Shown: positions 9,363 to 18,737, counted from the stretch's first letter. The stretch is 64,000 bases of DNA from Sporosarcina sp. JAI121 (GCF_013408665.1 NZ_JACCCL010000001.1:1069136-1133135), one strand, 5' to 3'. Notes: generated by a model not told the origin, from the sequence alone. Program-made: numbers and translations.

Positions 9363-10221
9363 CCAAGCGGAAACACTCAGACTCAAAATGCTGAAGTCCC
9401 AAGGTGAACTATCAAAATCGATTGCGATTATAAGTGGAAAAGGCGGTGTTGGGAAATCAAATTTCTCGACGAATTTCGCCTATGCCCTTCTTTCAAAAGG
9501 AAAGAAAGTCCTTATTATTGATATGGATATTGGCATGGGCAATATTCATATTCTTCTCGGTGCGACACCCCAATATAGTTTGAAAGATTATTTGCATGGC
9601 ACTAAGGAAATAGATGAAATCGTTAACACGGCACCTCGAGGGTTGACATTCATATCGGGAGGCTCGGGGCTTGACTCGGTGATGGAGTGGTCTGCGGAAA
9701 TGTTCGAAAGATTGATTCGGGCGTTTGAGCATTTGCAGCAAGCTTATGATTTCATCTTATTTGATATGGGAGCGGGAGCGACGCAAAGTTCAATCGAATT
9801 GATTGTCGCAGTCGATGAAATCATCGTCATCTCGACGACTGAACCGACGTCCATCACAGATGCATATTCCATGATGAAATTCATCTGCCTGCAAGACGCT
9901 GATAAATCATTCAGTATTGTCAGCAACCGTGTTTCAAAGTATGATGACGGCAACGATGCCATAACCCGGCTTCAGTATGCTATGCGGAAATTTCTGGGTA
10001 AGGAGACGAAGCTTCTTGGCTTCTTGCCTGAAGATCCGGTGGTCCACAAGGCGGTACTTGCACAAGAGCCTTTTTTGTTGCTGTTTCCAAACGCTCCCAT
10101 TACAAAAAGAATGATGGCGATTGCAGAAACTTTTGTCAGTCCGAGTTCTTCCGATGGATTTAAAACGGGGGAAGGGTTCCTTGGGAAACTGAGAAGCCTA
10201 TTTACGAAAGGGCGTGGATGA
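9355..10221 (+). CDS. flhG: Flagellar number regulator FlhG (MinD-like ATPase, YlxH)
   Basis: FlhG is a MinD/ParA-type ATPase that stimulates FlhF and binds C-ring components. A deviant Walker A (SGKGGVGKSNFSTNFA) lies near residue 25, with MDIGMGNIHILLG downstream. The N-terminus (QAETLRLKM) resembles the FlhF-activating helix. ATG 9355 lies 9 nt after AAAGGG; a longer GTG start at 9346 abuts that SD. It overlaps flhF and runs into cheB. Confidence 0.93.
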   Translation: MRDQAETLRLKMLKSQGELSKSIAIISGKGGVGKSNFSTNFAYALLSKGKKVLIIDMDIGMGNIHILLGATPQYSLKDYLHGTKEIDEIVNTAPRGLTFISGGSGLDSVMEWSAEMFERLIRAFEHLQQAYDFILFDMGAGATQSSIELIVAVDEIIVISTTEPTSITDAYSMMKFICLQDADKSFSIVSNRVSKYDDGNDAITRLQYAMRKFLGKETKLLGFLPEDPVVHKAVLAQEPFLLLFPNAPITKRMMAIAETFVSPSSSDGFKTGEGFLGKLRSLFTKGRG

Positions 10222-10222
10222 T

Positions 10223-11371
10223 TTGAATACAGGCAATCGTAAGAAAGCGCTTGTGGTGGATGATTCGGCGTTTATGCGTAAGCTCATATCCGATTTTCTC
10301 ACGGGGCATCCGGGAATTGAAGTAATCGGGACTGCCCGCAATGGGAAAGAGGCCGTTGAAAAAGTGGGGTCGTTGAAACCCGATGTTGTCACGATGGACA
10401 TTGAAATGCCGATTATGAATGGTCTGGATGCGCTGAGAGAGATTATGTCAAACCACCCGGTGCCAGTCGTCATGTTATCCAGTACAACGAAAATCGGCGC
10501 GGAAAATACGATACTCGCTATGGCATATGGTGCGGTGGATTTTGTCGCAAAACCAGGCGGCGCAATTTCCTTGAACCTTCATGAGGTGAAGGAAGAAATC
10601 CTTGGAAAAGTCCTTGCCGCCGCTGAAGTCCGTATGTCTACACTGGCAAGGAATGTTACCGGACGGCTTTTGACGAAGCCGATTGTTTTGAAATCGATTG
10701 ATAATGCGGCCGGCATCCAATCTGAATCATTGTCAACTTCCGAAGAACGTTCTCAGATGAAGAACATAACACAGAAAAAGTTTTCCAAAACGAGTAAGAC
10801 TTTCGTTATAATAGGTACATCGACAGGGGGTCCTCGGGCCTTGCAAGAAGTGCTGACAGGCTTACCGGCATCTATCGGCGTTCCAATTCTTGTCGTGCAG
10901 CATATGCCGCCGGGATTTACGAAATCCCTTGCGGATAGGCTGGACGGTCTTTGTGACATACGAGTAAAAGAAGCGGAAGACGGCGAACTGCTTACCAATG
11001 GGACTGCTTATATTGCACCTGGAGGCAAGCATCTGAAAGTGATGAAAAAAGGTATGATGTACTATGTACATCTGGATGCAGTCGAACCGCCGCGAATGGG
11101 ACATCGTCCTTCAGTCGACGTACTGCTTGAGTCAGCCGCGGGGAATTGCGACTTGAATTACTTGACCGTCATAATGACGGGGATGGGCTACGATGGAAAA
11201 AACGGCATGAAACTGCTTCGACAAAATGGAAGAACAATCACGATAGCTGAATCGGCTGAGACATCGGTGGTATACGGAATGCCGAAAGCGATAAAAGAAG
11301 CTGACCTTGCTGATAAGGTGGCGGACTTGCAGGACATAGCAGAATCGATTTTGGAAGTTATCAAGTCTTAA
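10223..11371 (+). CDS. cheB: Chemotaxis protein-glutamate methylesterase CheB
   Basis: CheB demethylates chemoreceptors for adaptation when its receiver is phosphorylated by CheA. An N-terminal receiver (VVDDSAFMRK; acceptor Asp in VTMDIEMPIMNG) is joined to a C-terminal esterase with the catalytic Ser in GTSTGGP, His in VVQHMPPG and Asp in MTGMGYDG. The start is uncertain: TTG 10223 gives 382 residues with AAAGGG about 10 nt upstream, while GTG 10214 overlaps flhG and sits against that SD. Either leaves the domain intact. Confidence 0.93.
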   Translation: MNTGNRKKALVVDDSAFMRKLISDFLTGHPGIEVIGTARNGKEAVEKVGSLKPDVVTMDIEMPIMNGLDALREIMSNHPVPVVMLSSTTKIGAENTILAMAYGAVDFVAKPGGAISLNLHEVKEEILGKVLAAAEVRMSTLARNVTGRLLTKPIVLKSIDNAAGIQSESLSTSEERSQMKNITQKKFSKTSKTFVIIGTSTGGPRALQEVLTGLPASIGVPILVVQHMPPGFTKSLADRLDGLCDIRVKEAEDGELLTNGTAYIAPGGKHLKVMKKGMMYYVHLDAVEPPRMGHRPSVDVLLESAAGNCDLNYLTVIMTGMGYDGKNGMKLLRQNGRTITIAESAETSVVYGMPKAIKEADLADKVADLQDIAESILEVIKS

Positions 11372-11384
11372 AGGGGGTATTACA

Positions 11385-13436
11385 ATGGATACCGATCAAT
11401 ATTTAGAAATGTTCATTGAAGAAAGCAAGGAGCATCTTCAGTCATGCAACGAGCATCTGTTGGAGCTTGAAAAAAATCCGCAAGATCTTGGCATTGTAAA
11501 TGAAATATTCCGATCTGCCCATACGTTGAAAGGGATGTCCGCGACAATGGGGTATGAGGACATCGCCGACCTGACTCATATGATGGAAAATGTATTGGAT
11601 GCAATTCGCAACTCGAGAATCCGTGTCACAACTGAAATTTTGGATGTTGTTTTTCAAGCTGTCGATTATCTTGAAGAGATGGTTATAGACATTGCATCTG
11701 GTGGAACGGGTAAAAAAGATGTACGTGAACTCGTAGAATCACTCAACGCAATTGAAACCGGAAAAAATGCCATTATCAGTGCGGTAGCCGAAACGGCGGT
11801 AACGTCTGTACTGGCTGAGGAGAATGGCACGGTGGAGCCCCTCCTATATGATGGATATGAAATGACCGTCATCACCCAATCGGCGGAGCAAGGATTCAAT
11901 GCTTTTGAAATCACTGTGCAATTGCGTGATGACTGCTTGTTGAAGGCGGCTAGGGTATTCATGGTATTTGAAATACTGGAAAAGTCCGGTGAAATCGTCA
12001 AATCCGAACCAAAAGTCGAACAGCTCGAAAACGAAGAGTTTGATGATATGTTTACTGTAGCACTGATCACAAAAGAAGATGCGTCTATATTGAAAACTAA
12101 AGTGATGAAAGTATCCGAAATTGAGACAGTGACTGTCATGCCGATTACGATCCATAATCAATCCAAGGAGAATGAGGTCGAGGCGGCTCAAAATACTGGA
12201 ACGGTTACGACTATCTTGGATGAAGCAGAAGCGAAAAAAGATCCGACTGAACAAAAAGATAAGAAGAATACGGGCGCACATTCCGGTAACAAAACAATTC
12301 GGGTGAATATCGACAGACTCGATATCCTCATGAACCTGTTTGAAGAGCTGGTCATTGATCGCGGCAGGCTACAATCGATTGCTACCGATATTCAAAATCC
12401 GGAGCTGACTGAAACTGTTGAACGGATTACACGGATATCCGGTGATCTGCAAACGATCATCTTGAACATGCGCATGATTCCGATTGAAACAGTCTTCAAT
12501 CGTTTTCCGAAAATGGTGAGGCAGCTTGCGCGTGATCTTGATAAGAAAATCGCCCTTGAAATCATTGGTGCCGAAACTGAACTTGATCGGACGGTCATTG
12601 ATGAAATCGGAGATCCGCTCGTCCATTTAATCCGAAATGCATTGGATCATGGCATCGAAAGTCCGGCTGAGCGGATTGCAAAAGGCAAGCCCGAAGAAGG
12701 TACGGTGACCCTGCGTGCTTACCATTCCGGCAATCATGTGTTCATAGAACTTGAAGACGATGGCGCCGGTGTGAATCGTCAACGTGTTCTTGCAAAAGCT
12801 ATCAAAAGCGGCATCGTCTCGGAGGAAATGGCTGAAACGATGACAGACCGTCAAGTGGCGGAACTCATTCTTGCATCCGGCTTTTCAACAGCGGAGAAGA
12901 TTTCGGATGTATCAGGCCGCGGTGTAGGTTTGGATGTTGTGAAAAACACGATTGAATCTCTCGGGGGATATATCACGATCGAATCGAAAGAAGGTCAAGG
13001 TTCCTTATTCCAAGTGCAGCTTCCGTTAACGCTGTCCATTATTTCCGTCATGCTTGTTGAGTTGGAAAGTGAAGTGTTCGCAATTCCTTTAACGTCCATC
13101 ATTGAGACGGCAATCATCAAGACATCTGAAATTATGAGTGCTCACAACCAGAAAGTCATTGATTTCCGCGGCAATATCATTCCGCTCGTCAACTTGTCGG
13201 AAATTTTTGAAATGCCGGGGACAGCTGATGTGAGTGACGGTCATCAGTCTGTCGTAATCGTCCGTAAAGGTGATAAATTAGCAGGGCTGGTTGTCGATTC
13301 ATTCATTGGACAACAGGAGATTGTGTTGAAATCCCTTGGTAATTACTTGCAAAGTGTCTTCGCAATTTCCGGTGCAACAATTCTTGGAAATGGACAAGTT
13401 GCACTTATTATCGACTGTAACGCATTGATCAAATAG
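11385..13436 (+). CDS. cheA: Chemotaxis histidine kinase CheA
   Basis: CheA is the receptor-coupled kinase that phosphorylates CheY and CheB. The 683-residue protein has an HPt domain with H46 (FRSAHTLKGM), a CheY-binding P2 region, a dimerisation domain, and a HATPase with N box HLIRNALDHGIE and G boxes DDGAG and GRGVGLDVVKN. A CheW-like regulatory domain closes it. The ATG follows AAAGGGGGT. It lies 13 nt after cheB and 16 nt before cheW. Confidence 0.98.
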   Translation: MDTDQYLEMFIEESKEHLQSCNEHLLELEKNPQDLGIVNEIFRSAHTLKGMSATMGYEDIADLTHMMENVLDAIRNSRIRVTTEILDVVFQAVDYLEEMVIDIASGGTGKKDVRELVESLNAIETGKNAIISAVAETAVTSVLAEENGTVEPLLYDGYEMTVITQSAEQGFNAFEITVQLRDDCLLKAARVFMVFEILEKSGEIVKSEPKVEQLENEEFDDMFTVALITKEDASILKTKVMKVSEIETVTVMPITIHNQSKENEVEAAQNTGTVTTILDEAEAKKDPTEQKDKKNTGAHSGNKTIRVNIDRLDILMNLFEELVIDRGRLQSIATDIQNPELTETVERITRISGDLQTIILNMRMIPIETVFNRFPKMVRQLARDLDKKIALEIIGAETELDRTVIDEIGDPLVHLIRNALDHGIESPAERIAKGKPEEGTVTLRAYHSGNHVFIELEDDGAGVNRQRVLAKAIKSGIVSEEMAETMTDRQVAELILASGFSTAEKISDVSGRGVGLDVVKNTIESLGGYITIESKEGQGSLFQVQLPLTLSIISVMLVELESEVFAIPLTSIIETAIIKTSEIMSAHNQKVIDFRGNIIPLVNLSEIFEMPGTADVSDGHQSVVIVRKGDKLAGLVVDSFIGQQEIVLKSLGNYLQSVFAISGATILGNGQVALIIDCNALIK

Positions 13437-13452
13437 GCGGGAGTGAAATAAT

Positions 13453-13920
13453 ATGACTGACAAGCTCGATCAGAAAGAAATGAAAGTCATCGTTTTCCAA
13501 CTGATGGATATGGAATATGCCATCAATGTCGATATCGTCCAGTCAATCGAGAGGGTGCTGTCGATAACACGTGTCCCGAAGACACCGGCGTATGTGAAAG
13601 GGGTCATTAATCTGAGAGGAATCGTTACGCCGATTGTCGACCTGCGGGAACGATTCGGATTGGTTTCCACAGAAATGGATGATCATACAAGAATAATCAT
13701 CGTAACGTTGGAAGACTATGAAGTCGGACTGATTGTAGACGCCGCGAACGATGTACTCGACATTCCTCTGGACTCAATCGAACCGCAACCTGAAGTCGTC
13801 GGCTCCATCGAATCGGACTTCGTTTCAGGTGTCGCCAAGGTGGGGAAACATCTTCTTGTCATGCTCAATCTCGATACAGTTCTGGAGCCTGTGAAGCGGG
13901 TGACGGCTGATGAATACTGA
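13453..13920 (+). CDS. cheW: Chemotaxis coupling protein CheW
   Basis: CheW links CheA to chemoreceptors. The 155-residue protein is a single CheW domain with YVKGVINLRGIVTPIVDLRERFGL in the middle. GGCGGGAGTG precedes the ATG. It overlaps cheC by 11 nt. Confidence 0.96.
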   Translation: MTDKLDQKEMKVIVFQLMDMEYAINVDIVQSIERVLSITRVPKTPAYVKGVINLRGIVTPIVDLRERFGLVSTEMDDHTRIIIVTLEDYEVGLIVDAANDVLDIPLDSIEPQPEVVGSIESDFVSGVAKVGKHLLVMLNLDTVLEPVKRVTADEY

Positions 13921-14542
13921 CAACTTGATTACCGACATGCATCTAGACGTATTGAAAGAAGTCGGCAATATTGGGGCGGCACATGCGGCAACCTCATTGT
14001 CACAATTGCTGAATCGTAAAATCGACATGCATGTTCCCAAAGTCGAACTGGTCTCGTTTGATGGGATGTTCGATCTTGCAGGAGGTGCCGAAACGGTTGT
14101 AGCAGGAATCTTCCTCCGGATTGAGGGAGATTTGTCCGGCAGCATGTTTTTTGTTCTTCCATTGGATTCTGCGAATCACTTCATTAGAAAGCTGATTGGG
14201 GACGAAACGTTTGATTTCGCTTCGCACGATATCCCGGATATGGGGATATCCGCGATGCAGGAGCTTGGCAATATCTTGTCGGGTTCTTATTTGTCCGCGC
14301 TTTCCGATTTCACAGGATTGAAAATCTATCCAACCGTACCTTCGTTAAGTGTCGACATGGTGGGCGCAATCGTCAGCTTCGGGCTGATTGAGGTATCCCA
14401 GCACAGTGACGAAGTAATCGTCATCGACACGCAGATCCGTGAAGAAGGTCCAGACGGTACTGCAAGTGTTAATGGCCACTTTTTCCTGTTGCCTGATCCA
14501 TCATCCTATGCTGCAATTTTTCGTTCTCTGGGTGTGTTGTAA
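13910..14542 (+). CDS. cheC: CheY-P phosphatase CheC
   Basis: CheC dephosphorylates CheY-P and is stimulated by CheD. Both active-site motifs keep the Glu/Asn pair (VLKEVGNIGAAHA and MQELGNILSGS). The 210-residue length is normal. The start codon lies inside the cheW end, and the stop is one base before the cheD ATG, so cheW, cheC and cheD are probably translated together. Confidence 0.95.
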   Translation: MNTDNLITDMHLDVLKEVGNIGAAHAATSLSQLLNRKIDMHVPKVELVSFDGMFDLAGGAETVVAGIFLRIEGDLSGSMFFVLPLDSANHFIRKLIGDETFDFASHDIPDMGISAMQELGNILSGSYLSALSDFTGLKIYPTVPSLSVDMVGAIVSFGLIEVSQHSDEVIVIDTQIREEGPDGTASVNGHFFLLPDPSSYAAIFRSLGVL

Positions 14543-14543
14543 G

Positions 14544-15038
14544 ATGATGGTGTTGAAAGACGTCGTCAGAGTAGGGATCGCAGATATGAATGTGGTTAAG
14601 GAACCGATGACGATCCGCACATCCGGACTGGGTTCTTGTGTCGGTGTCGTTCTATATGATCAAACGAAAAAAATCGCCGGGTTGGTACATATAATGCTTC
14701 CGGATTCCAATCTTGGTAAATCAGATCAGGTGAATGTAGCCAAATTTGCAGATACGGGTATATACGCTTTGATGGAGTTGCTTAAAGCGGAAGGTGTCAG
14801 ACCGATGGGGTTGAAAGCGAAAATTGCCGGCGGTTCACAAATGTTCCAATTCGGTTCGAACGATACTATCAGAATCGGCCCGCGCAACATCGAGGCGGTA
14901 AAAAAAGAATTGAAACGATTGTCGATACCTTTAACCGCCGAAGACACAGGTGGCTCAAGCGGACGGACGATTGAATTCGACCCCGCACATTCAATCCTCC
15001 ATGTCAGGACAGTGAGCCAGGGTACGAAAGAGATTTGA
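14544..15038 (+). CDS. cheD: Chemoreceptor glutamine deamidase CheD
   Basis: CheD deamidates receptor glutamines and partners with CheC. The catalytic Cys lies in SGLGSCVGVVLYD, the His in GLVHIMLPDS, and GGSQMFQFG follows. ATG 14544 gives 164 residues, the family length; the open frame extends upstream to 14439 inside cheC but carries no family sequence there. A second ATG at 14547 is possible. It is the last gene before the terminator at 15184. Confidence 0.94.
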   Translation: MMVLKDVVRVGIADMNVVKEPMTIRTSGLGSCVGVVLYDQTKKIAGLVHIMLPDSNLGKSDQVNVAKFADTGIYALMELLKAEGVRPMGLKAKIAGGSQMFQFGSNDTIRIGPRNIEAVKKELKRLSIPLTAEDTGGSSGRTIEFDPAHSILHVRTVSQGTKEI

Positions 15039-15103
15039 ATACGAAAGCGGATATACTTCGCCGTATGGGATAGCAGTTGAACAGTTGAACATATGAATAC
15101 ATC

Positions 15104-15162
15104 AGAGGCGCCTTTCAAGGGGCATCCCCTATCACCGAAGCGTGTATGAAGGGATTCTTTAT
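15104..15162 (+). repeat. Dispersed intergenic repeat, family A, copy 1
   Basis: The core GGCATCCCCTAtCacCGaAGCG followed by GGaTTCTTTA is shared with 48310-48352 and, in shorter form, with 24578-24627. It sits between cheD and the terminator before sigD. Direct comparison shows the shared core; origin is unknown. Confidence 0.6.
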
Positions 15163-15182
15163 TCCAATCTAAATACTTATGT

Positions 15183-15213
15183 TAGGCGGCTGATCGCTTC
15201 GGTCGCCTTTTTT
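15183..15213 (+). terminator. Intrinsic terminator between cheD and sigD
   Basis: An imperfect stem AGGCGGCTGATC / GGTCGCCT with a CGCTTC-type loop is followed by six T residues. It probably ends the fla/che transcript or attenuates readthrough into sigD. Confidence 0.7.
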
Positions 15214-15223
15214 CGTGCTTATT

Positions 15224-15232
15224 TGCTATAAT
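15224..15232 (+). promoter_or_regulatory. Extended -10 promoter for sigD
   Basis: TG-C-TATAAT at 15224-15232 is a perfect extended -10 element. No good -35 hexamer lies 17 nt upstream, as is common for this class. It is about 45 nt before the chosen sigD ATG and directly downstream of a terminator. Confidence 0.6.
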
Positions 15233-15276
15233 AATAGGAAACTATGACTGAATCATCATGGAAAGTGAGGGATTCG

Positions 15277-16059
15277 ATGTCGAAACAGGATATGATGGAA
15301 GATAATATATATTGGGACCTGTGGATTGAAAATCGTGATCCCGATGCGGGTGACATTCTCGTCCGGAAATACACACCGCTGGTAACCTATCATGTACAAC
15401 GGATCAGTTCAGGTCTGCCGCGAAACGTTTCTCGCGATGATATCATGAGCCTTGGTCTCCACGGTTTATTTGACGCATTGACAAAATTTGACCCGGGCAG
15501 GGACTTGAAATTTGAGACATATGCTTCATTTCGAATACGCGGCACTATTATCGACGGTTTGCGGAAAGAAGATTGGCTACCGCGTTCTTCAAGGGAGAAA
15601 TCGAAAAGACAAGAAGAAGAGATTACGAGACTCGAGCAGAAACTGCAGCGTCATGCGACACCTGAAGAAATTGCCGACCATATGGATATATCGGTGGAAC
15701 AGGTTTATCAGACTGTGCATGAACATTATTTCTCAAATGTCCTTTCCATTGATGAAAAGGTAAATGACGATGACGAGGAAGGGCAAAAATCTTTCGTCAT
15801 TAAGGATCAAGATTCCAAAACACCGGAACAGAAAACGATGATGAATGAATTAATCGGCGATTTGGCGACTAAAATACGGGAACTGAATAAAAACGAACAG
15901 CTTGTCCTCAGCCTCTTTTATACAGAAGAAATGACGCTTACTGAAATTGGTGAAATTTTAAGTTTGTCCACTTCCCGAATCTCCCAAATTCACTCAAAAG
16001 CGCTGTTCAAACTCCGCAAACTCTTATCAACCGAAATAGTTGATGGAGGGATTTTATGA
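15277..16059 (+). CDS. sigD: RNA polymerase sigma factor SigD (flagellar, FliA family)
   Basis: SigD directs late flagellar, chemotaxis and autolysin genes. The 260-residue protein has region 2 (LVRKYTPLVTYHV to FETYASFRIRGTIIDGLRKEDWLPRS, split by the DPGRD loop) and a region 4 helix-turn-helix (MTLTEIGEILSLSTSRISQIHSKAL). ATG 15277 follows GTGAGGG; the open frame to 15244 would add a poorly supported 11 residues. The stop overlaps the next gene (ATGA). Confidence 0.95.
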   Translation: MSKQDMMEDNIYWDLWIENRDPDAGDILVRKYTPLVTYHVQRISSGLPRNVSRDDIMSLGLHGLFDALTKFDPGRDLKFETYASFRIRGTIIDGLRKEDWLPRSSREKSKRQEEEITRLEQKLQRHATPEEIADHMDISVEQVYQTVHEHYFSNVLSIDEKVNDDDEEGQKSFVIKDQDSKTPEQKTMMNELIGDLATKIRELNKNEQLVLSLFYTEEMTLTEIGEILSLSTSRISQIHSKALFKLRKLLSTEIVDGGIL

Positions 16060-16355
16060 GTTTGAAAGGGATTGAACTGCAAATTGCAATACCGAAGACG
16101 TTTGAAGCCGGTAAAATTGCGGAACATAAGCATCAGCAGACACAATTGAACCAAGACCATTCCAACTCCCTGATGGAACGGCAAATGGTGAAGACAAGAG
16201 AATCAGTCTTGCCATCCGAAGAAGCCGCCAAGATGGCTTCAGGCGGAAATCAGCACCTGCGGGATTCAGCGGAAGACGCAGATCGAAAAAATAACGAAGA
16301 GGAAAAGAAGACGATGCACCCTTATAAAGGTTCTTTCGTCGACTTTACAGGATAG
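16056..16355 (+). CDS. Small charged protein of unknown function
   Basis: This 99-residue protein is very hydrophilic, rich in Glu, Gln, Lys and His, with no membrane segment or known catalytic motif. It opens with MSLKGIELQIAIPKTFEAGKI and closes with HPYKGSFVDFTG, which I recall as conserved ends of a Bacillales family next to sigD. The ATG overlaps the sigD stop and has GGAGGG upstream, so it is a genuine operon member. Function is unknown; a link to motility is inferred only from position. Confidence 0.8.
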   Translation: MSLKGIELQIAIPKTFEAGKIAEHKHQQTQLNQDHSNSLMERQMVKTRESVLPSEEAAKMASGGNQHLRDSAEDADRKNNEEEKKTMHPYKGSFVDFTG

Positions 16356-16360
16356 CAGCT

Positions 16361-16873
16361 ATGACAATGATTTTCTTATTGCTTTTATTCATCATGCAAG
16401 TGATCGGTTTTTACTTTCTGACATTGCTTTATACAAAAGTGACAAAGTTTGATGATCTGGAAAAAAAACAGCGCAAGCTCATGAGTGAAATGGATGACTC
16501 GATAGGCGCATACTTATCCGAGTTGAAAGATGAGAATGAGCGGTTAATGGAACGGCTTACTGAATGGGATAAGAATACGGAATCTGATCAACGGAACAGT
16601 CCTATATTTGCAATGGATGAAACCGCCGTATCTAAAGAAAGCCGTACAGCGGCACTTGTCAATAAGCCTACAACGCCTGTCAACCTTGCACTCAAGTCAT
16701 ATGCAGCTTCGAACGTGCTAGGACTGAAGCAGAGTGACCCGGATGTGAGGGAAGTGGAGGATGATAGATCAAGAGCTTTCGTTTTACACGATGCTGGACA
16801 TTCCATTGAAGAGATTGCCAAGAAATTAGGAAAAGGGCGTACGGAAGTTGAGCTGATTTTAAAATTCAGATGA
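16361..16873 (+). CDS. swrB: SwrB-like membrane protein (DUF6115)
   Basis: In B. subtilis, SwrB, encoded just after sigD, helps assemble the flagellar export apparatus. This 170-residue protein has one N-terminal membrane helix (residues 2-24), a charged coiled-coil-like stretch, a variable Ser/Thr/Pro linker, and a C-terminal helix-turn-helix-like tail (AGHSIEEIAKKLGKGRTEVELIL). That arrangement and position match SwrB/DUF6115. It starts 5 nt after the small protein and is followed by the rpsB promoter. Confidence 0.78.
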   Translation: MTMIFLLLLFIMQVIGFYFLTLLYTKVTKFDDLEKKQRKLMSEMDDSIGAYLSELKDENERLMERLTEWDKNTESDQRNSPIFAMDETAVSKESRTAALVNKPTTPVNLALKSYAASNVLGLKQSDPDVREVEDDRSRAFVLHDAGHSIEEIAKKLGKGRTEVELILKFR

Positions 16874-16879
16874 AGTGTG

Positions 16880-16908
16880 TTGCAAAAAAATAAACAATAT
16901 GTTATATT
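16880..16908 (+). promoter_or_regulatory. Sigma-A promoter of rpsB
   Basis: TTGCAA (16880-16885) and TATATT (16903-16908) are separated by exactly 17 nt. Transcription would begin near 16915, leaving a ~100-nt leader before rpsB. Confidence 0.75.
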
Positions 16909-16914
16909 ATCAAG

Positions 16915-17017
16915 TGGTATTACTACACACGTGCACGGACGTCAGGAATGGTGCCGAGAGGTCGTTCTGTCGGATGAGGTACACGGAGGGAATCAAACCA
17001 AACAGGAGGAATAACAA
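16915..17017 (+). promoter_or_regulatory. Putative structured leader of rpsB
   Basis: The ~100-nt untranslated leader ends in a strong AGGAGGA SD. CGTGCAC near its start can pair imperfectly with GTACACG near 16980, enclosing a GC-rich region. Autoregulatory S2 leaders are known in bacteria; assignment here is inference because I cannot fold or align it. Confidence 0.4.
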
Positions 17018-17746
17018 ATGTCAGTAATCTCAATGAAACAACTGCTTGAAGCAGGGGTGCACTTCGGTCACCAAACACGTCGCTGGAACCCGAAAATGAA
17101 GAAATTTATCTTCGTTGAGCGTAACGGTATCTACATCATCGATCTTCAAAAAACGGTGAAAAAACTTGAAGAAGCATATGCATTTATGCGTCAAGTTGGT
17201 GCTGATGGCGGGAAAGTCCTATTCGTCGGTACTAAAAAACAAGCACAAGACGCAATTAAAGAAGAAGCTGAACGCGCTGGAATGTACTATATCAACCAAC
17301 GCTGGCTTGGTGGAACACTTACAAACTTTGGTACAATCCAAAAACGTGTTGCACGCATGAAACAAATCGAACGTATGGAAGAAGACGGTACATTTGACGT
17401 GCTTCCTAAAAAAGAAGTTGGCCAACTTAAAAAACAACACGAACGCCTTGTTAAATTCCTTGGCGGAATCCGTGATATGAAAGCAATTCCGGATGTAATG
17501 TTTGTTGTTGACCCACGCAAAGAGCGCATCGCTGTTGCGGAAGCAATCAAATTGAACATTCCACTAGTCGGAATTGTTGACACGAACTGTGATCCGGATG
17601 AAATCGACTACATCATTCCTGCGAATGATGATGCGATTCGTGCGGTACGTCTTTTGACAAGCAAAATGGCTGACGCTTTGATCGAATCTAGACAAGGCGA
17701 AGACGAAGAAGCGACTCAAGAGGAAACAGCTGTAGCTGCAGAGTAA
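17018..17746 (+). CDS. rpsB: 30S ribosomal protein S2
   Basis: S2 is a small-subunit protein needed to load S1 or stabilise the platform. The 242-residue sequence has the family hallmarks [31 protein letters not shown] and [10 protein letters not shown], and an acidic C-terminal tail. Codon use is more regular than in neighbours, as expected for high expression. A strong hairpin separates it from tsf. Confidence 0.98.
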   Translation: MSVISMKQLLEAGVHFGHQTRRWNPKMKKFIFVERNGIYIIDLQKTVKKLEEAYAFMRQVGADGGKVLFVGTKKQAQDAIKEEAERAGMYYINQRWLGGTLTNFGTIQKRVARMKQIERMEEDGTFDVLPKKEVGQLKKQHERLVKFLGGIRDMKAIPDVMFVVDPRKERIAVAEAIKLNIPLVGIVDTNCDPDEIDYIIPANDDAIRAVRLLTSKMADALIESRQGEDEEATQEETAVAAE

Positions 17747-17762
17747 ATCCAGTAAATGAAAA

Positions 17763-17797
17763 GACGATAAGCGGCTTATACCCTTATCGTCTTTTTT
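17763..17797 (+). terminator. Terminator/attenuator between rpsB and tsf
   Basis: GACGATAAG and CTTATCGTC form a perfect 9-bp stem with an 11-nt loop, followed by six T residues. It probably reduces tsf relative to rpsB. Confidence 0.85.
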
Positions 17798-17831
17798 CGG
17801 AATTGACGGCATAAATAGGAGGAATGGAAAA

Positions 17832-18716
17832 ATGAAAATCACAGCACAAATGGTAAAAGAATTACGGGAAAAAACAGGTACAGGTATGATGGATTGTAAA
17901 AAAGCGTTAACGGAAGTAAATGGTGATATGGAAGCGGCAATTGATTATCTTCGCGAAAAGGGTCTTTCTAGCTCAGCGAAGAAAGCGGACCGTATCGCTG
18001 CAGACGGCACAACGTCGATCCATGTTGACGGTAACGAAGCAATCATCCTAGAAGTTAACGCTGAAACAGATTTCGTAGCTAAAAATGAAGGTTTCCAAAC
18101 GCTTGTATCCGAGCTTGCTGAACATCTTCTTGCTACAAAACCTGCAACAGTCGAAGAAGCGGTTGAAACTAAATTGCCTAACGGTTTGACAGTAGCAGAT
18201 CACATTTCAAACGCTGTCGCTAAAATCGGTGAGAAAATCACACTTCGCCGTTATGAGATCCGTACAAAAACAGATAACGATGCTTTCGGTCCATACTTAC
18301 ATATGGGTGGACGCATCAGTGTGCTAGTTGTCCTTGAAGGTTCAACAGATGCAGACGCTGCAAAAGATGTTGCAATGCATATTGCCGCATTGAATCCGAA
18401 ATACGTTTCACGTGACGAAGTTTCTGAGGAGGAAGTTGAGCACGAGCGCAAAATCCTTACAGAACAAGCACTTAACGAAGGTAAACCTGAAAACATCGTT
18501 GCGAAAATGGTTGAAGGTCGTATCGGTAAATATTTCGAAGAGATCTGTGTACTGGATCAACCATTCGTTAAAAACTCCGACCAAAAAGTTGGTGACTTCG
18601 TGAAATCAACAGGCGGAACTTTGAAAGAATTCATTCGTTATGCTGTTGGTGAAGGAATCGAAAAACCTGAAGATAATTTCGCAGACGAAGTTATGAACCA
18701 AGTTAAAGGTAACTGA
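17832..18716 (+). CDS. tsf: Elongation factor Ts
   Basis: EF-Ts is the guanine nucleotide exchange factor for EF-Tu. The 294-residue protein has the N-terminal UBA-like helix motif ([16 protein letters not shown]) and the TDFVAKNE signature. AGGAGGAATGG precedes the ATG. It is followed by a strong terminator and then a repeat-rich gap before pyrH. Confidence 0.98.
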   Translation: MKITAQMVKELREKTGTGMMDCKKALTEVNGDMEAAIDYLREKGLSSSAKKADRIAADGTTSIHVDGNEAIILEVNAETDFVAKNEGFQTLVSELAEHLLATKPATVEEAVETKLPNGLTVADHISNAVAKIGEKITLRRYEIRTKTDNDAFGPYLHMGGRISVLVVLEGSTDADAAKDVAMHIAALNPKYVSRDEVSEEEVEHERKILTEQALNEGKPENIVAKMVEGRIGKYFEEICVLDQPFVKNSDQKVGDFVKSTGGTLKEFIRYAVGEGIEKPEDNFADEVMNQVKGN

Positions 18717-18737
18717 GCCATTATAAACTGACAAATG

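Noticed and set aside
11844..12281. Long antisense ORF in cheA
   Set aside because: It is opposite a fully convincing gene and has no SD or domain.
14439..14543. Upstream extension of cheD
   Set aside because: It lies inside cheC and carries no CheD sequence; ATG 14544 gives the family length.
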